In this document: one piece after another, positions 44,004 to 53,041 of the stretch
Numbering within the stretch: the stretch's first letter is position 1
How the letters are laid out: the number at the start of each line of letters is the position of its first letter
Made by a program: the position numbers and the translations under genes
Assembly (NCBI RefSeq): GCF_001293465.1
Contig: NZ_JSYZ01000015.1
Coordinates: 124,001 to 188,000 of the forward strand
DNA length: 64,000 nucleotides
Source of the DNA: Pseudomonas asplenii
Lineage (GTDB): Bacteria; Pseudomonadota; Gammaproteobacteria; Pseudomonadales; Pseudomonadaceae
Direction of reading: 5' to 3'
The notes under the pieces: generated by a model
Told to the model about the DNA's origin: nothing
What the model saw: only the letters and a program-made list of their open reading frames with translations
The model's database searches: none

Positions 44004-45179
44004 TCAGCGATTTTTCACCCGCTCGATCGCCGTGTCATACACCGGATTGGCCTTCTGTTCCTTGGCCAGTTCGTAGTGACGCAGCGCGTCGGAGAACTGC
44101 CCGGCGTTTTCATAGATGCGGGCAATGTTGTAGTAGGAGCTGGCGCGAACGGTGTTGGCCGAGTTGCCGGATGCCAGCGCGATGGCCTTGCGGTTGGCCC
44201 AGATGGCTTCGGCGGTATTGCCGGCCTTCTGGTACGCCAGGCCGAGGTTGCTGTAGGCCTGACCGAAGCTGTTGTTCAGGTCGATAGCCTGGCGGAACAG
44301 CGCGATCGACTGTTCCAGGTCACCGGCCTTGTAGGCCGCCTCGCCCTTCACGTTCAGCGCCCGCGCATCGGCCTGGGCCGTGGAGCTTACCGCCACTTCG
44401 GCAATCGCCACCTTGTCGTCGAGTAGCGGCGAGACTTCGTTCAGTACATTCGCCGGCTCCACCTTCACACCGCTGAAGGTGTTGATGTCCTGGAAGTCGC
44501 CGTTGCCGGTCATGCGGAACACGGTCCACAGGTTGCCGCTGCGGTTGGTCGGCACGTAGTAGGTGCGTACCAGGGACTGGCCCATGTAGACGAACACTTT
44601 GGCCTGGCTGTTGGACAGCTGGCGCGAGCCTGGATTTTCGCTGTTGGTGAAGTCATGTACGGCATAGACGTAGCTCTCGCCGTAGTGCTTCTTCTGCAGG
44701 GTGATGGTTTCCGGTCCATAGCTGTCGGTGTCATCCACGTCCAGGTCGGCGTCGTCGCCCTGCTTCTGTTCGAAGTAGATGTTGTTGCCGGGGAAGATCA
44801 TGTGCGAGTCGAGGTCCGCCGGGGTCTTGCCCCAGGTCAATACCACGCGCAGGCCATCGAGGTTCTGCATCACCGGACTGATGGCATAGGTCATGTCCTT
44901 GCACGGGCACTTGACCACCAGGTTGGAGTAACCGGCCTTCTTGATGATCAGCAGGCTGCCGGCATCGTCGGCGAAACCGCTCTGGAGGGTAACCTGGCCC
45001 TGGGCGTTGGTCTTGCCGACCACATTCTGCTCGCCGTTGCGCTGCAACAGCACGTCGGCGTCGGCGATCTTCTGGTCCTTGACCACGGCGCTGAGCACTT
45101 CGACCGGCAGCGACTCGGCCTGGACCGACCAGGCCAGGGCACACAACGAAAATACCGAAGCCATGCGAAGCAAATGCAT
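44004..45179 (-). CDS. YfaP-family exported protein with C-terminal TPR repeats
   Basis: A 391-residue periplasmic protein. Signal peptide MHLLRMASVFSLCALAWSVQA; an Ig/carboxypeptidase-regulatory-like segment (KDQKIADADVLLQRNGEQNVVGKTNAQGQVTL); the YfaP block GLRVVLTWGKTPADLDSHMIFPG (HxxxxxxD-like) with an Asp-rich loop DDADLDVDDTDSYG suggesting calcium binding; and three TPR motifs (LNVKGEAAYKAGDLEQSIALFRQAIDLN...). Start ATG 45179 is chosen for AAGGGAG 7 nt upstream; the upstream TTG is weaker. Role unknown; envelope-associated. Confidence 0.85.
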   Translation of the reverse strand: MHLLRMASVFSLCALAWSVQAESLPVEVLSAVVKDQKIADADVLLQRNGEQNVVGKTNAQGQVTLQSGFADDAGSLLIIKKAGYSNLVVKCPCKDMTYAISPVMQNLDGLRVVLTWGKTPADLDSHMIFPGNNIYFEQKQGDDADLDVDDTDSYGPETITLQKKHYGESYVYAVHDFTNSENPGSRQLSNSQAKVFVYMGQSLVRTYYVPTNRSGNLWTVFRMTGNGDFQDINTFSGVKVEPANVLNEVSPLLDDKVAIAEVAVSSTAQADARALNVKGEAAYKAGDLEQSIALFRQAIDLNNSFGQAYSNLGLAYQKAGNTAEAIWANRKAIALASGNSANTVRASSYYNIARIYENAGQFSDALRHYELAKEQKANPVYDTAIERVKNR

Positions 45180-45413
45180 ACTCAACTCCCTTTAAGCTCA
45201 AGACGCGGGTGTCGAATGACCCCCGAAAAATTTGCAGCGGAACATACCGACTTTTTGTACGAAACGTCTAATGTTCAGGTGGAAAATTTTGCTTTTGTGG
45301 ACCAGTCACTGGAGGCAAAAGGCCATCTTGCCAATCTGATCCGCAACCCCACTCAAAGCCCATGGGAAAGCGCCGACAAGTCGCAGACTCGCCAAGGAAG
45401 GTAGCGGCTGATC

Positions 45414-45701
45414 ATGCAAGAAAACCCTGAAGACGGCGGCGTCACTCGTTTCGAACGCCTGCACCTCGAACAGGTTGACGTGGTGTTGGGATCGCACCCG
45501 CGCAAGCAGAAGGCCGCACGCAGGTTTCGCAGAAAATCCCACAGCCTGCGGATATTGCTACTGCTGCTGGTGGGCATGCTGGGCTACATGGCCTACAACC
45601 GCAGCAACTATCGCCCACCGCAGAGCCCGCCGGCATCCGAACCGCCCCCCGTGGCTGCCGAGCCCTCGGTCCTGCCTGAAGCTACAACAGATGGGGGCTG
45701 A
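45414..45701 (+). CDS. Small single-pass membrane protein of unknown function
   Basis: A 95-residue protein: charged cytoplasmic N-terminus (FERLHLEQVDVVLGSHPRKQKAARRFRRKSH), one membrane helix (LRILLLLLVGMLGYMAY) and a short Pro/Ala-rich tail (SPPASEPPPVAAEPS) predicted to be periplasmic. GAAGGTAG sits upstream of ATG 45414. No family recognised. It is divergent from the YfaP gene. Confidence 0.6.
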   Translation: MQENPEDGGVTRFERLHLEQVDVVLGSHPRKQKAARRFRRKSHSLRILLLLLVGMLGYMAYNRSNYRPPQSPPASEPPPVAAEPSVLPEATTDGG

Positions 45702-45939
45702 TCAAAGATGCAAAGCCATAACGTAACTCTTAGGTGACGGCATTGAGCGTGCGCCCTCTAAAACTCAGAATCGGGCCACTTGAGTGTGTCCACACCTTGC
45801 GCTGAAAAATTGAATCAAACTGTGCCGACCTGAGTGGGTTGCGACCTGTGCATGACTCAGATGCCCTACCAACTGGCTCGGCGGTAAGGTGACGTCGGCC
45901 ACGACCCTGTACACTAGGCGCATAAAAAAGGAGCGCCGT

Positions 45940-46488
45940 GTGACCGATTCGTACTTCCCCCCCTTGGTTATCAATGGCGCGTCTGTCGACCTATCACACT
46001 TGGAACCGTTCACCTTTGAACTCGACAGCCAACTGGCCAAGAAAAGGCTACGCGTGCACGTAACCTTCTCGAATCATTGCTTCTCCAAAAGCTATGACGC
46101 AGCGAGCCATCCAGCGAGCGAACCAATCATCGACGCAGGTAGTGAACGACAACGGACATACTGCCCCACTCGCTATCGGTTATCGCATAGCCTTCCAGCA
46201 TTAATCTGTGGCTTGGCAGAATCGCCAAAGACAAAGGTTTGGGAAACCGCGACCGAGCGGAACTGGTGCTACTCGATCGTAATTGAGGACCCTTCAGGCC
46301 CTTATCATGTGTTTTTTGAAATCCGGCGTGCAGGTAAGGATCGCCGGCAATGGCAGGATTTGCAGTTGGTGGTGGAAAGCGCCTACCACCAAGACGAGGA
46401 AAGTGGACCCAGCCTCAAGGGCAGCATGGCCTTTATGTTACTGTGTGGCAAAATATACATGGGTCAGCCAACGGCAACGAAGCGCTAA
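45940..46488 (+). CDS. Unrecognised protein in lower-GC patch
   Basis: A 182-residue protein with no signal peptide or membrane helix and no family I recognise. It opens TDSYFPPLVINGASVDLSHLEPFTFELDSQ and contains FSNHCFSKSYD, RQRTYCPTRYRLSHSLPALI and a Cys/His scatter. The GTG start at 45940 has AAGGAG 6 nt before it, which decides it over the ATG at 45889. TACACT upstream could be a -10 box. Codons such as AAA, ACA, CTA and TTG are commoner than in neighbours, and a terminator follows directly, so this looks like an independently acquired single-gene unit. Confidence 0.6.
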   Translation: MTDSYFPPLVINGASVDLSHLEPFTFELDSQLAKKRLRVHVTFSNHCFSKSYDAASHPASEPIIDAGSERQRTYCPTRYRLSHSLPALICGLAESPKTKVWETATERNWCYSIVIEDPSGPYHVFFEIRRAGKDRRQWQDLQLVVESAYHQDEESGPSLKGSMAFMLLCGKIYMGQPTATKR

Positions 46489-46505
46489 CAGCAGAAACGA
46501 AAAAA

Positions 46506-46524
46506 GGCGCCATAAGCGCCCTTT
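46506..46524 (+). terminator. Rho-independent terminator of the gene at 45940
   Basis: A-tract, then GGCGC-CATAA-GCGCC and CTTTTC, 18 nt after the stop codon. Confidence 0.8.
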
Positions 46525-46652
46525 TCGTATTCGGTAAAGCAGATCCGGACACCACTTCGGCTTTCGCCTCGGTTCGCCTTGCGCGAACACCCTTTCGGGC
46601 TAGGGAACGCTCAATCTCATCCGGTCAGTCGTTCCGCAGTTACAGGCATAGT

Positions 46653-46671
46653 ATTCCACTAATAGTGGAAT
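46653..46671. promoter_or_regulatory. Perfect 19-bp dyad (ATTCCACTA-A-TAGTGGAAT)
   Basis: Two perfect 9-bp arms around a single base, in AT-rich non-coding DNA. It lacks a T-run and is symmetric, so it resembles a regulator-binding site more than a terminator. No candidate regulator or promoter can be named. Confidence 0.4.
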
Positions 46672-46775
46672 GTCGCAACGATTTGCTAATCATTTTTGAG
46701 CATTTCATCTCACGCTAGATAACGAAAAATCACCCATTTCAACGGCTTCACTTGTGAGCCAGTAAACCAGGCAAT

Positions 46776-46804
46776 AAAAAACCGCCCCGAAGGGCGGTTT
46801 TTTT
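46776..46804 (-). terminator. Rho-independent terminator of pckA
   Basis: A-tract, ACCGCCC-CGAA-GGGCGGT hairpin, T-tract. It lies 22 nt after the minus-strand pckA stop. Confidence 0.95.
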
Positions 46805-46825
46805 CAATCGAAGAGCAAGACCCGA

Positions 46826-48373
46826 TTACAACTGCGGACCAGCCGCCTTGATCGCGTCGCTCACGTCGAACTTCTTGAAGTTCTCGATGAACAGGCCAGC
46901 CAGGGCTTTCGCCGCTTCGTCGTAGGCAGCCTTGTCAGCCCAGGTGTTGCGTGGGTTGAGCAGGCCGGTTTCGACGCCTGGGACGGCCAGTGGCACGTCC
47001 AGGTTGATGGTGTCCAGGTGCTCGGTCTCGGCACCGACCAGAGCGCCGCTCTGGATCGCCGCGATCACGCCACGGGTGGTCGGGATGTTGAAGCGCTTGC
47101 CCACGCCGTAGCCCCCGCCGGTCCAGCCGGTGTTGACCAGGTAGACCTTGGAGCCGAAACCACGGATGCGCTTGATCAGCAGCTCCGCGTATACGCCAGC
47201 CGGACGCGGGAAGAACGGCGCGCCGAAGCAGGTGGAGAAGGTCGACTTGATGCCGCCGCCCGAACCCATTTCGGTCGAACCGACCAGCGCGGTGTAACCG
47301 GACAGGAAGTGGTAGGCCGCCTGCTCTTCGCTGAGGATCGACACTGGAGGCAGTACGCCAGTCAGGTCGCAGGTCAGGAAGATGACAGCGTTCGGCTCGC
47401 CACCGAGGTTCTTCGGTGCGCGTTTTTCGATCAGTTCACGCGGGTAGGCCGCACGGCTGTTCTGGGTCAGGCTGCTGTCGGCGTAGTCGGCCTTCTTGTT
47501 GGCATCGAGCACGACGTTTTCCAGCACGGCGCCGTGCTGGATGGCTTTCCAGATGACCGGCTCGTTCTTCTCGGACAGGTCGATGCACTTGGCATAGCAA
47601 CCGCCTTCGATGTTGAACACCACGCCCTCGCCCCAACCGTGCTCGTCGTCACCGATCAGGTAGCGGCTTTCGTCAGCCGACAGGGTGGTCTTGCCGGTGC
47701 CCGACAGGCCGAAGAACAGGGTCACGTCGCCCGCTTCGCCCATGTTGGCCGCGCAGTGCATCGGCAGCACGTCGACCGCCGGCAGCAGGAAGTTCTGCAC
47801 CGAGAACATGGCTTTCTTCATTTCACCGGCGTAGCGCATGCCGGCGATCAGGACTTTCCTGGCCGCGAAGTTGATGATCACGGTGCCATCGGAGTTGGTG
47901 CCATCGCGCTCGGGCACGCACTCGAAGTCCGGCACGTTCAGGATCTGCCACTCGGCCTTGCCACCGGCGTTGTACTGGCCGGCTTCCGGGTTGATGAACA
48001 GGCAACGGCCGAACAGGTTGTGCCAGGCAGTGCCGGTGGTCATCTTGACCGGCAGGTAGTGTGCAGGGTCGGAACCTACATGCACGTGGGAAACAAAACG
48101 CTCGCGCTCGCCGACGAAGGCTTCGACGCGGTTCCACAGGGCGTCGAACTTGTCGGCCGGGAACTTGCGGTTGATCGGGCCCCAGGCGATTTCGTCCTGG
48201 GTGGAAGGCTCTTCGACGATGAAACGGTCTACCGGCGAACGACCGGTACGATGGCCGGTACGCACCACCAGCGCGCCGGTATCGGCGAGCTCACCTTCAC
48301 CACGAGCCAGGGCTTCCTTGACCAGATCATCGACACTCAGATCGGTGTACACGGCATTGTTTGCTTGCGTCAT
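46826..48373 (-). CDS. pckA: Phosphoenolpyruvate carboxykinase (ATP)
   Basis: A 515-residue enzyme that turns oxaloacetate and ATP into PEP, the entry to gluconeogenesis. Seen: GRSPVDRFIVEEPST, the kinase P-loop GLSGTGKTTLSAD near residue 230, metal/substrate blocks GDDEHGWGEGVVFNIEGGCYAK and the late NTGWTGGGYGVGKRF. Length is standard for the ATP-dependent form. It is followed by its own terminator. Confidence 0.97.
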   Translation of the reverse strand: MTQANNAVYTDLSVDDLVKEALARGEGELADTGALVVRTGHRTGRSPVDRFIVEEPSTQDEIAWGPINRKFPADKFDALWNRVEAFVGERERFVSHVHVGSDPAHYLPVKMTTGTAWHNLFGRCLFINPEAGQYNAGGKAEWQILNVPDFECVPERDGTNSDGTVIINFAARKVLIAGMRYAGEMKKAMFSVQNFLLPAVDVLPMHCAANMGEAGDVTLFFGLSGTGKTTLSADESRYLIGDDEHGWGEGVVFNIEGGCYAKCIDLSEKNEPVIWKAIQHGAVLENVVLDANKKADYADSSLTQNSRAAYPRELIEKRAPKNLGGEPNAVIFLTCDLTGVLPPVSILSEEQAAYHFLSGYTALVGSTEMGSGGGIKSTFSTCFGAPFFPRPAGVYAELLIKRIRGFGSKVYLVNTGWTGGGYGVGKRFNIPTTRGVIAAIQSGALVGAETEHLDTINLDVPLAVPGVETGLLNPRNTWADKAAYDEAAKALAGLFIENFKKFDVSDAIKAAGPQL

Positions 48374-48493
48374 GAAATTCCCCGTCGGCCGCTGGCCGAG
48401 TGCTCCAAACGTTTTGTAGTAGAAAGTCGCGCACTACTACCGTGAAAAAAGTGCGCCGGATTATGCCAGAAACGCCCAAAAAAAGTAGGGCCC

Positions 48494-48532
48494 TCCTGTC
48501 AGAACGCCTATTTTCCGGCGTTTGACAGGAGA
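48494..48532. terminator. Long hairpin between pckA and hslO
   Basis: Arms CTCCTGTCAGAACGCC and GGCGTTTGACAGGAG pair over about 15 bp with one bulge around an 8-nt loop. On the minus strand, reading from hslO, it is followed by ACTTTTTTT about 10 nt later. Most likely the hslO terminator. Confidence 0.6.
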
Positions 48533-48552
48533 TTTACCTGCGCTGAAGCGTT

Positions 48553-49455
48553 TTAGTGACGAGTATCTGACGGGGTCTCGACCCCTGCGCCGGCAAACAA
48601 CTGCGCAATATCAGCCGCATCGAACAGGTAACGCTGGTTGCAGAATTGGCAATCGATCTCGATTGCACCGCCCCGCTCGGCCACCAGTTGCTGGGCATCT
48701 TCCAGGCCCAGGCTGACCAGGGCGTTACCCGAGCGCTCGCGCGAGCAGCTGCAATGGAAGCGTAGCGGCTGGTTGTCGAACAGGCGCACCGCTTCCTCAT
48801 GATAGAGGCGATGCAGCACGGTTTCGTTGTCCAGGCCGAGCAGCTCCTCGGCGGTCAGGGTGCTGGCCAGGGCGGTGATGTGCTGCCAGCTGGCGGCACG
48901 CTCCTCTTCATCCTTGATCCGGTCGGCAGGCAGTTGCTGCAGCAGCAGGCCGCGGGCACGTTGGCCATCGGCATTGAGCCAGAAGCGGGTACCGACCTGC
49001 TGGGACATGACGAAGTAGTTGGTGAAGCAGTCCGACAGGGTCGCGCCGTCAAGGTCGACGATCCCCTGGTAACGCTGACCCTTGACCGGGTCGACGGTCA
49101 GCGCCAGGACACCGTTGGGCATCAGGTCGGCCAGGCTTGCACCCGGCGCGATCCGATCCGCCTCGTAGCGGGCAAGCCCGCGAATCTCGCGCTCGCTGGA
49201 ACACTCGACCATCAGCAACGGCACCGCGCCTTCGGAGCGTGCCTGAAGAATCAGCAGGCCGTCGAACTTCAAGGTGCCGACCAGCAGCGCGGCGGCGGCC
49301 ATCAGTTCGCCGAGCAGTTGGGCCACCGGCTGCGGATAGGGGTGCTTGGCCAGGACTTCAGCGTAGCTGCGTTCCAGCGACACCAGTTCGCCACGCGTGT
49401 CGCTGTCATCGAAGATGAAGCGTTGGGTGTAATCGGTGTCTGGTAGATCTGACAT
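48553..49455 (-). CDS. hslO: Hsp33 redox-regulated chaperone
   Basis: A 300-residue chaperone activated by oxidative unfolding. The C-terminal zinc switch is complete: FHCSCSRER (CxC near residue 237) and CQFCNQRYLF (CxxC near 270). The N-terminal domain starts SDLPDTDYTQRFIFDDSDTRGELVSLERSYAEVL. The start at ATG 49455 fits the family; the longer frame to 49545 runs through non-coding sequence. It is downstream of hslR in the usual order. Confidence 0.95.
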   Translation of the reverse strand: MSDLPDTDYTQRFIFDDSDTRGELVSLERSYAEVLAKHPYPQPVAQLLGELMAAAALLVGTLKFDGLLILQARSEGAVPLLMVECSSEREIRGLARYEADRIAPGASLADLMPNGVLALTVDPVKGQRYQGIVDLDGATLSDCFTNYFVMSQQVGTRFWLNADGQRARGLLLQQLPADRIKDEEERAASWQHITALASTLTAEELLGLDNETVLHRLYHEEAVRLFDNQPLRFHCSCSRERSGNALVSLGLEDAQQLVAERGGAIEIDCQFCNQRYLFDAADIAQLFAGAGVETPSDTRH

Positions 49456-49580
49456 AGGTTTCGATTCTGGAAGTAGGAATAAAGGTGTTCGACTCAGAGA
49501 TTCTGAGCATTTTATGAACAAATCGGGGTTCTGACCACGCAACATGGGGGCGAATGCCTGTCAGTCAAGGATCCACGGGA

Positions 49581-49985
49581 TTATTCGCCACCCGCCCCAC
49601 GGAACTTGAACAGGTCGCGGCGCTGCTTCTTGGTCGGTTTGCCGTCGGTGGTCAACCCCAGGGCACCGGCCTTGCGCTGGGCCGCCTCGGCCTCGCGCCT
49701 GGCGACACTGGCGGCGGTCTCGGCATACAGCGCCTGTGCCTCAGGGGCGCCACGGCGCACTACCGACAGCGCCTGGACCACTACGGTACGCTCATCGAAG
49801 CCGGTGCGAATCAGCAGTTCGTCGCCGACCCGCGGCTCTTTCGAAGGCTTGCAGCGCTCGCCACGGCAATGCACCTTGCCGCTCTCGATCGCCGCCTTGG
49901 CCAGGGCGCGGGTCTTGTAGAAGCGGGCTGCCCACAACCATTTGTCGAGTCGAACCTTGTCGTCCTCTTCCGATTTCTGTGCCAC
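49581..49985 (-). CDS. hslR: Hsp15 ribosome-associated heat-shock RNA-binding protein
   Basis: A 134-residue S4-domain protein that binds stalled 50S subunits with nascent chain. The S4 motif is VRLDKWLWAARFYKTRALAKAAIESGKVHCRGERCKPS, followed by basic C-terminal TTDGKPTKKQRRDLFKFRG. It lies upstream of hslO on the same strand. Confidence 0.94.
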   Translation of the reverse strand: MAQKSEEDDKVRLDKWLWAARFYKTRALAKAAIESGKVHCRGERCKPSKEPRVGDELLIRTGFDERTVVVQALSVVRRGAPEAQALYAETAASVARREAEAAQRKAGALGLTTDGKPTKKQRRDLFKFRGAGGE

Positions 49986-50192
49986 GGGGATTCCTCAAAC
50001 TGAAATATTGCTCAACTGTACTACCGTTGCCGTCGAAGCTGAATTTCCCCTCCCGGTCTAGAATGCCGGATGAGCCAGGGATATGTTCACGACCTTTAAA
50101 AAGTCGCACAGATATCTATCGCCATTTACCCATTATTCTGCGTGAATACCGCCATGGCCGCTGCCTGGCGGTCCGAGCAGGTTTCTCACCGG

Positions 50193-50684
50193 TTGAGCAC
50201 TTTGAAGACATTTGACCATTTGACCGTTGTGGGTCTGCGCGAGTGGGTCGCGCTCCCGGATCTGGGAGTCGCGGGCCTGCGGGCGAAGATCGACACCGGC
50301 GCCAGTACCTCCAGCCTGCACGCCACCGATATCGAGCCGTTCGAGCGCGACGGGGCGAAGTGGGTACGTTTCACCGCCCACCTGGGCACCGTGGTGCAGT
50401 TGCGCCATCGGCGCTGCGAAGCGCCGTTGCTGGCGATGAAGACCATCAAGAGTTCCAACGGCCATGCCCAGGCCCGTTATGTGATCGCCACCACCCTGGC
50501 CCTGGGCGACCGGGTCTGGCAGGTGCAGTTCACCCTCGCCTGCCGCAAGTCCATGCGTTATCGCCTGCTGCTCGGTTCCAAGGCCCTGGTCGACGGCCAA
50601 CTGGTGGTCAATCCAGGCAGCAAATACGTTCAGGAAAAGCCGGTGTTCCCGGTTACTACTACCTCTGCCACAGGTGTTGCATGA
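50193..50684 (+). CDS. rimB: RimB retropepsin-like protease
   Basis: A 163-residue aspartic retropepsin-type protein. The catalytic DTGA is visible in RAKIDTGASTSSLHATDIEPFERDG, and the C-terminus GSKALVDGQLVVNPGSKYVQ is family-like. Known: RimB works with RimK to control glutamate tails added to ribosomal protein S6. The TTG start at 50193 (STLKTFDHLTVVGL) matches the N-terminus I recall for Pseudomonas RimB; other in-frame starts are TTG 50202 and ATG 50154. It overlaps rimK by 4 bp (ATGA). Confidence 0.85.
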   Translation: MSTLKTFDHLTVVGLREWVALPDLGVAGLRAKIDTGASTSSLHATDIEPFERDGAKWVRFTAHLGTVVQLRHRRCEAPLLAMKTIKSSNGHAQARYVIATTLALGDRVWQVQFTLACRKSMRYRLLLGSKALVDGQLVVNPGSKYVQEKPVFPVTTTSATGVA

Positions 50685-51586
50685 AAATCGCTGTGCTGTC
50701 GCGTAATCCGCGTCTGTATTCCACTCGTCGCCTGGTCGAGGCCGGCGTCCAGCGTGGCCATGAAATGGTAGTGGTCGACACCCTCCGCGCCTATATGAAC
50801 ATCGCCAGCCACAAGCCGCAGATCCACTACCGCGGCAAACCGCTGGAAGGCTTCGACGCGGTCATTCCGCGAATCGGCGCTTCGGTGACTTTCTATGGCT
50901 GCGCGGTATTGCGCCAGTTCGAGATGATGGGCGTCTTTCCGCTCAACGAATCGGTGGCGATCGCCCGCTCCCGGGACAAGCTGCGCTCGCTGCAACTGCT
51001 GTCGCGCCGCGGGATCGGCCTGCCGGTCACCGGCTTCGCCCACTCGCCGGACGATATCCCCGACCTGATCGAGATGGTCAACGGCGCCCCGCTGGTGATC
51101 AAGGTCCTCGAAGGCACCCAGGGCATCGGCGTGGTGCTGTGCGAGACGGCGACCGCGGCGGAATCGGTGATCGAGGCCTTCATGGGCCTCAAGCAGGACA
51201 TCATGGTCCAGGAATACATCAAGGAAGCCGGCGGTGCCGATATCCGCTGCTTCGTAGTCGGCGACAAGGTGATCGCGGCCATGAAGCGCCAGGCCCGCCC
51301 TGGCGAATTCCGCTCCAACCTGCATCGCGGCGGCAGTGCCAGCCTGATCAAGATCACCCCGGAAGAACGCATGACCGCACTCAGCGCAGCCAAGGTGATG
51401 GGCCTCAGCGTGGCCGGCGTGGATATCCTGCGCTCCAATCACGGACCGCTGGTGATGGAGGTCAACTCGTCGCCGGGCCTGGAAGGGATCGAGACCACCA
51501 CCGGCAAGGACGTGGCGGGCATGATCATCCAGCATATCGAGAAGAACGGCGGGCCGAACATGACCCGAACCAAGGGCAAGGGCTGA
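50681..51586 (+). CDS. rimK: Ribosomal protein S6 glutamate ligase RimK
   Basis: A 301-residue ATP-grasp ligase that adds glutamate residues to the C-terminus of ribosomal protein S6. Seen: IAVLSRNPRLYSTRRLVEAGVQRGHE, LVIKVLEGTQGIGVVLCE (ATP-binding), QEYIKEAGGADIRCFVVG and metal block VMEVNSSPGLEGIE. Known in P. fluorescens: RimK activity links cyclic-di-GMP to ribosome composition and rhizosphere adaptation. The rimA regulatory gene seen beside rimBK in some strains is not found upstream here. Confidence 0.95.
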   Translation: MKIAVLSRNPRLYSTRRLVEAGVQRGHEMVVVDTLRAYMNIASHKPQIHYRGKPLEGFDAVIPRIGASVTFYGCAVLRQFEMMGVFPLNESVAIARSRDKLRSLQLLSRRGIGLPVTGFAHSPDDIPDLIEMVNGAPLVIKVLEGTQGIGVVLCETATAAESVIEAFMGLKQDIMVQEYIKEAGGADIRCFVVGDKVIAAMKRQARPGEFRSNLHRGGSASLIKITPEERMTALSAAKVMGLSVAGVDILRSNHGPLVMEVNSSPGLEGIETTTGKDVAGMIIQHIEKNGGPNMTRTKGKG

Positions 51587-51611
51587 AACCCGCCCGGCAA
51601 ACCGACGCGGG

Positions 51612-52925
51612 CTAGACCGCGTCGCGCGGAAGCATCAGCCCCAACGGCAACCGAACCCGCGCCTCCAGACCGCCACCGGACCGGTTGCGCAATTCGACAT
51701 TGCCGCCGTGCATCGAGGCGATCCGCTTGACGATCGCCAGGCCCAGGCCGGTGCCCTTGCCGCCCCGGGCCTTGTCGCCGCGGGTGAACGGGTTGAAGAT
51801 GCCCTCCAGCTCCGCCGGGTCGATACCCGCACCCCGGTCCATCACGCTCAGCACCACATAGGGTGCGTTGGTATCGCCAGACACGTAGGCAGCGACTTCC
51901 ACCGCTTCCCCGGCATGGTTGAGGGCGTTGCCGATCAGGTTGTTCAACAGGCGTTTCATCGACACCCGCCGCAAGGGAAACGGCCGGATCGGCTGCAGGC
52001 GCATCTGCACCCGCTGTTCGTTCTGGTTGTAGGGCGCCACCACCTCGCGCACCAGGTCACTGAGGTCCACCTCCTCCACCGACTCGTCGCGGCCGTCACG
52101 GATGAAGGCGAGGAACTGGTCGAGAATCGCGTCCATGTCCTCGATATCCCGCACCATGTCCTCGCTGAGTTCACTGTGGTCGCCCATCAGTTCCAGGGAC
52201 AGGCGCAAGCGGGTCAACGGCGTGCGCAGGTCATGGGAAACTCCCGCCAGCATCAGTTCACGCTCGCGACCGGCCTGCTCGACATCCTCGGCCATCTGGT
52301 TGAAGGCGCTGTAGACCTCGGTCATTTCGCTGGGTGTGTCGCTGATCGGCAGGCGTACGCTGCGTCCCTGGCCCAGTTGCCGTGCGGCGAAAACCAGGCG
52401 CTTCAGCGGCTGGTTGAGCTGGCTGACGAAGATCCAGGCCGACGCCGTCGACAACAGCCCGATGGCCAGGAACCAGCCCAGCACGCTCCAGATCTTCTGC
52501 CCGCGCAACGGATGCGGATACAGCGGCACCTTCAGCCAACCCGCGCCCAGGCTCGGCGCCCGTACCCACAAGGCCGGCGGCGCATGCATGCGCAGGCGAA
52601 CCTCGGTGTCGGCCCCCAGCTCGGCCTGCATCTGGCGCTGGTAGATCTCGCTGTACGGCCAGTGCTGCTCGCCCTCCGGCACCCCACCGCTGACCACGCG
52701 GATCAGCCCCGCCGCATCGGCGATCTTGTCGCGATCGTCCTCGTCGGCCGCCCAGTAGGCACGCAGGGTCAACGCCACGCCGTGGCTGTATTGGCGATCG
52801 ACCAGCACGTCCTCGTTCATCAGCAGGTAGACCAGGGTCAGCGCCTTGGAAAACAGCACCACGATGAGCACCAGCCAGAGGGTGCGCGAGAAGAAGCTTT
52901 GGGGGAACCAGAGAGGGGTCTTCAT
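51612..52925 (-). CDS. envZ: EnvZ/AmgS-type sensor histidine kinase
   Basis: A 437-residue inner-membrane histidine kinase. Two membrane helices (TLWLVLIVVLFSKALTLVYLL and VLGWFLAIGLLSTASAWIFV) frame a periplasmic domain of about 110 residues. HAMP, then H-box SHDLRTPLTRLRLSLELMG, N-box NNLIGNALNHAGEAVE, G1 VMDRGAGIDP and G2 GKGTGLGLAIVKRIAS are intact. The gene position next to tex/ompR matches amgS of P. aeruginosa, which responds to envelope stress from misfolded proteins (aminoglycosides). Start at ATG 52925. Confidence 0.92.
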   Translation of the reverse strand: MKTPLWFPQSFFSRTLWLVLIVVLFSKALTLVYLLMNEDVLVDRQYSHGVALTLRAYWAADEDDRDKIADAAGLIRVVSGGVPEGEQHWPYSEIYQRQMQAELGADTEVRLRMHAPPALWVRAPSLGAGWLKVPLYPHPLRGQKIWSVLGWFLAIGLLSTASAWIFVSQLNQPLKRLVFAARQLGQGRSVRLPISDTPSEMTEVYSAFNQMAEDVEQAGRERELMLAGVSHDLRTPLTRLRLSLELMGDHSELSEDMVRDIEDMDAILDQFLAFIRDGRDESVEEVDLSDLVREVVAPYNQNEQRVQMRLQPIRPFPLRRVSMKRLLNNLIGNALNHAGEAVEVAAYVSGDTNAPYVVLSVMDRGAGIDPAELEGIFNPFTRGDKARGGKGTGLGLAIVKRIASMHGGNVELRNRSGGGLEARVRLPLGLMLPRDAV

Positions 52926-52944
52926 AAATACAGCCGCTACATAC

Positions 52945-53034
52945 TTTGCAGGAGCGAGCAGGCGGGCTCGCACAATTGCGGATCGCGACTTGCCCGGGCG
53001 GCTTGCGCACGCCCGGGCACTTCGCTCCTACAAA
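52945..53034. repeat. REP-like hairpin element between ompR and envZ
   Basis: Outer arms TTTGCAGGAGCGA and TCGCTCCTACAAA match with one mismatch. An inner hairpin TGCCCGGGCG (52991-53000) / CGCCCGGGCA (53010-53019) is a perfect 10-bp stem. The whole 90-bp unit sits inside the ompR-envZ operon, between the ompR stop and the envZ start. Confidence 0.75.
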
Positions 53035-53041
53035 TCACCGG

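Larger units (their letters stand above)
46489..46825. other. Gene-poor lower-GC interval before pckA
   Basis: A 337-bp non-coding stretch of lower GC. It holds the terminator of the gene at 45940, a perfect 19-bp dyad at 46653-46671, and the pckA terminator at 46776. Short frames here are not credible genes. Confidence 0.7.
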
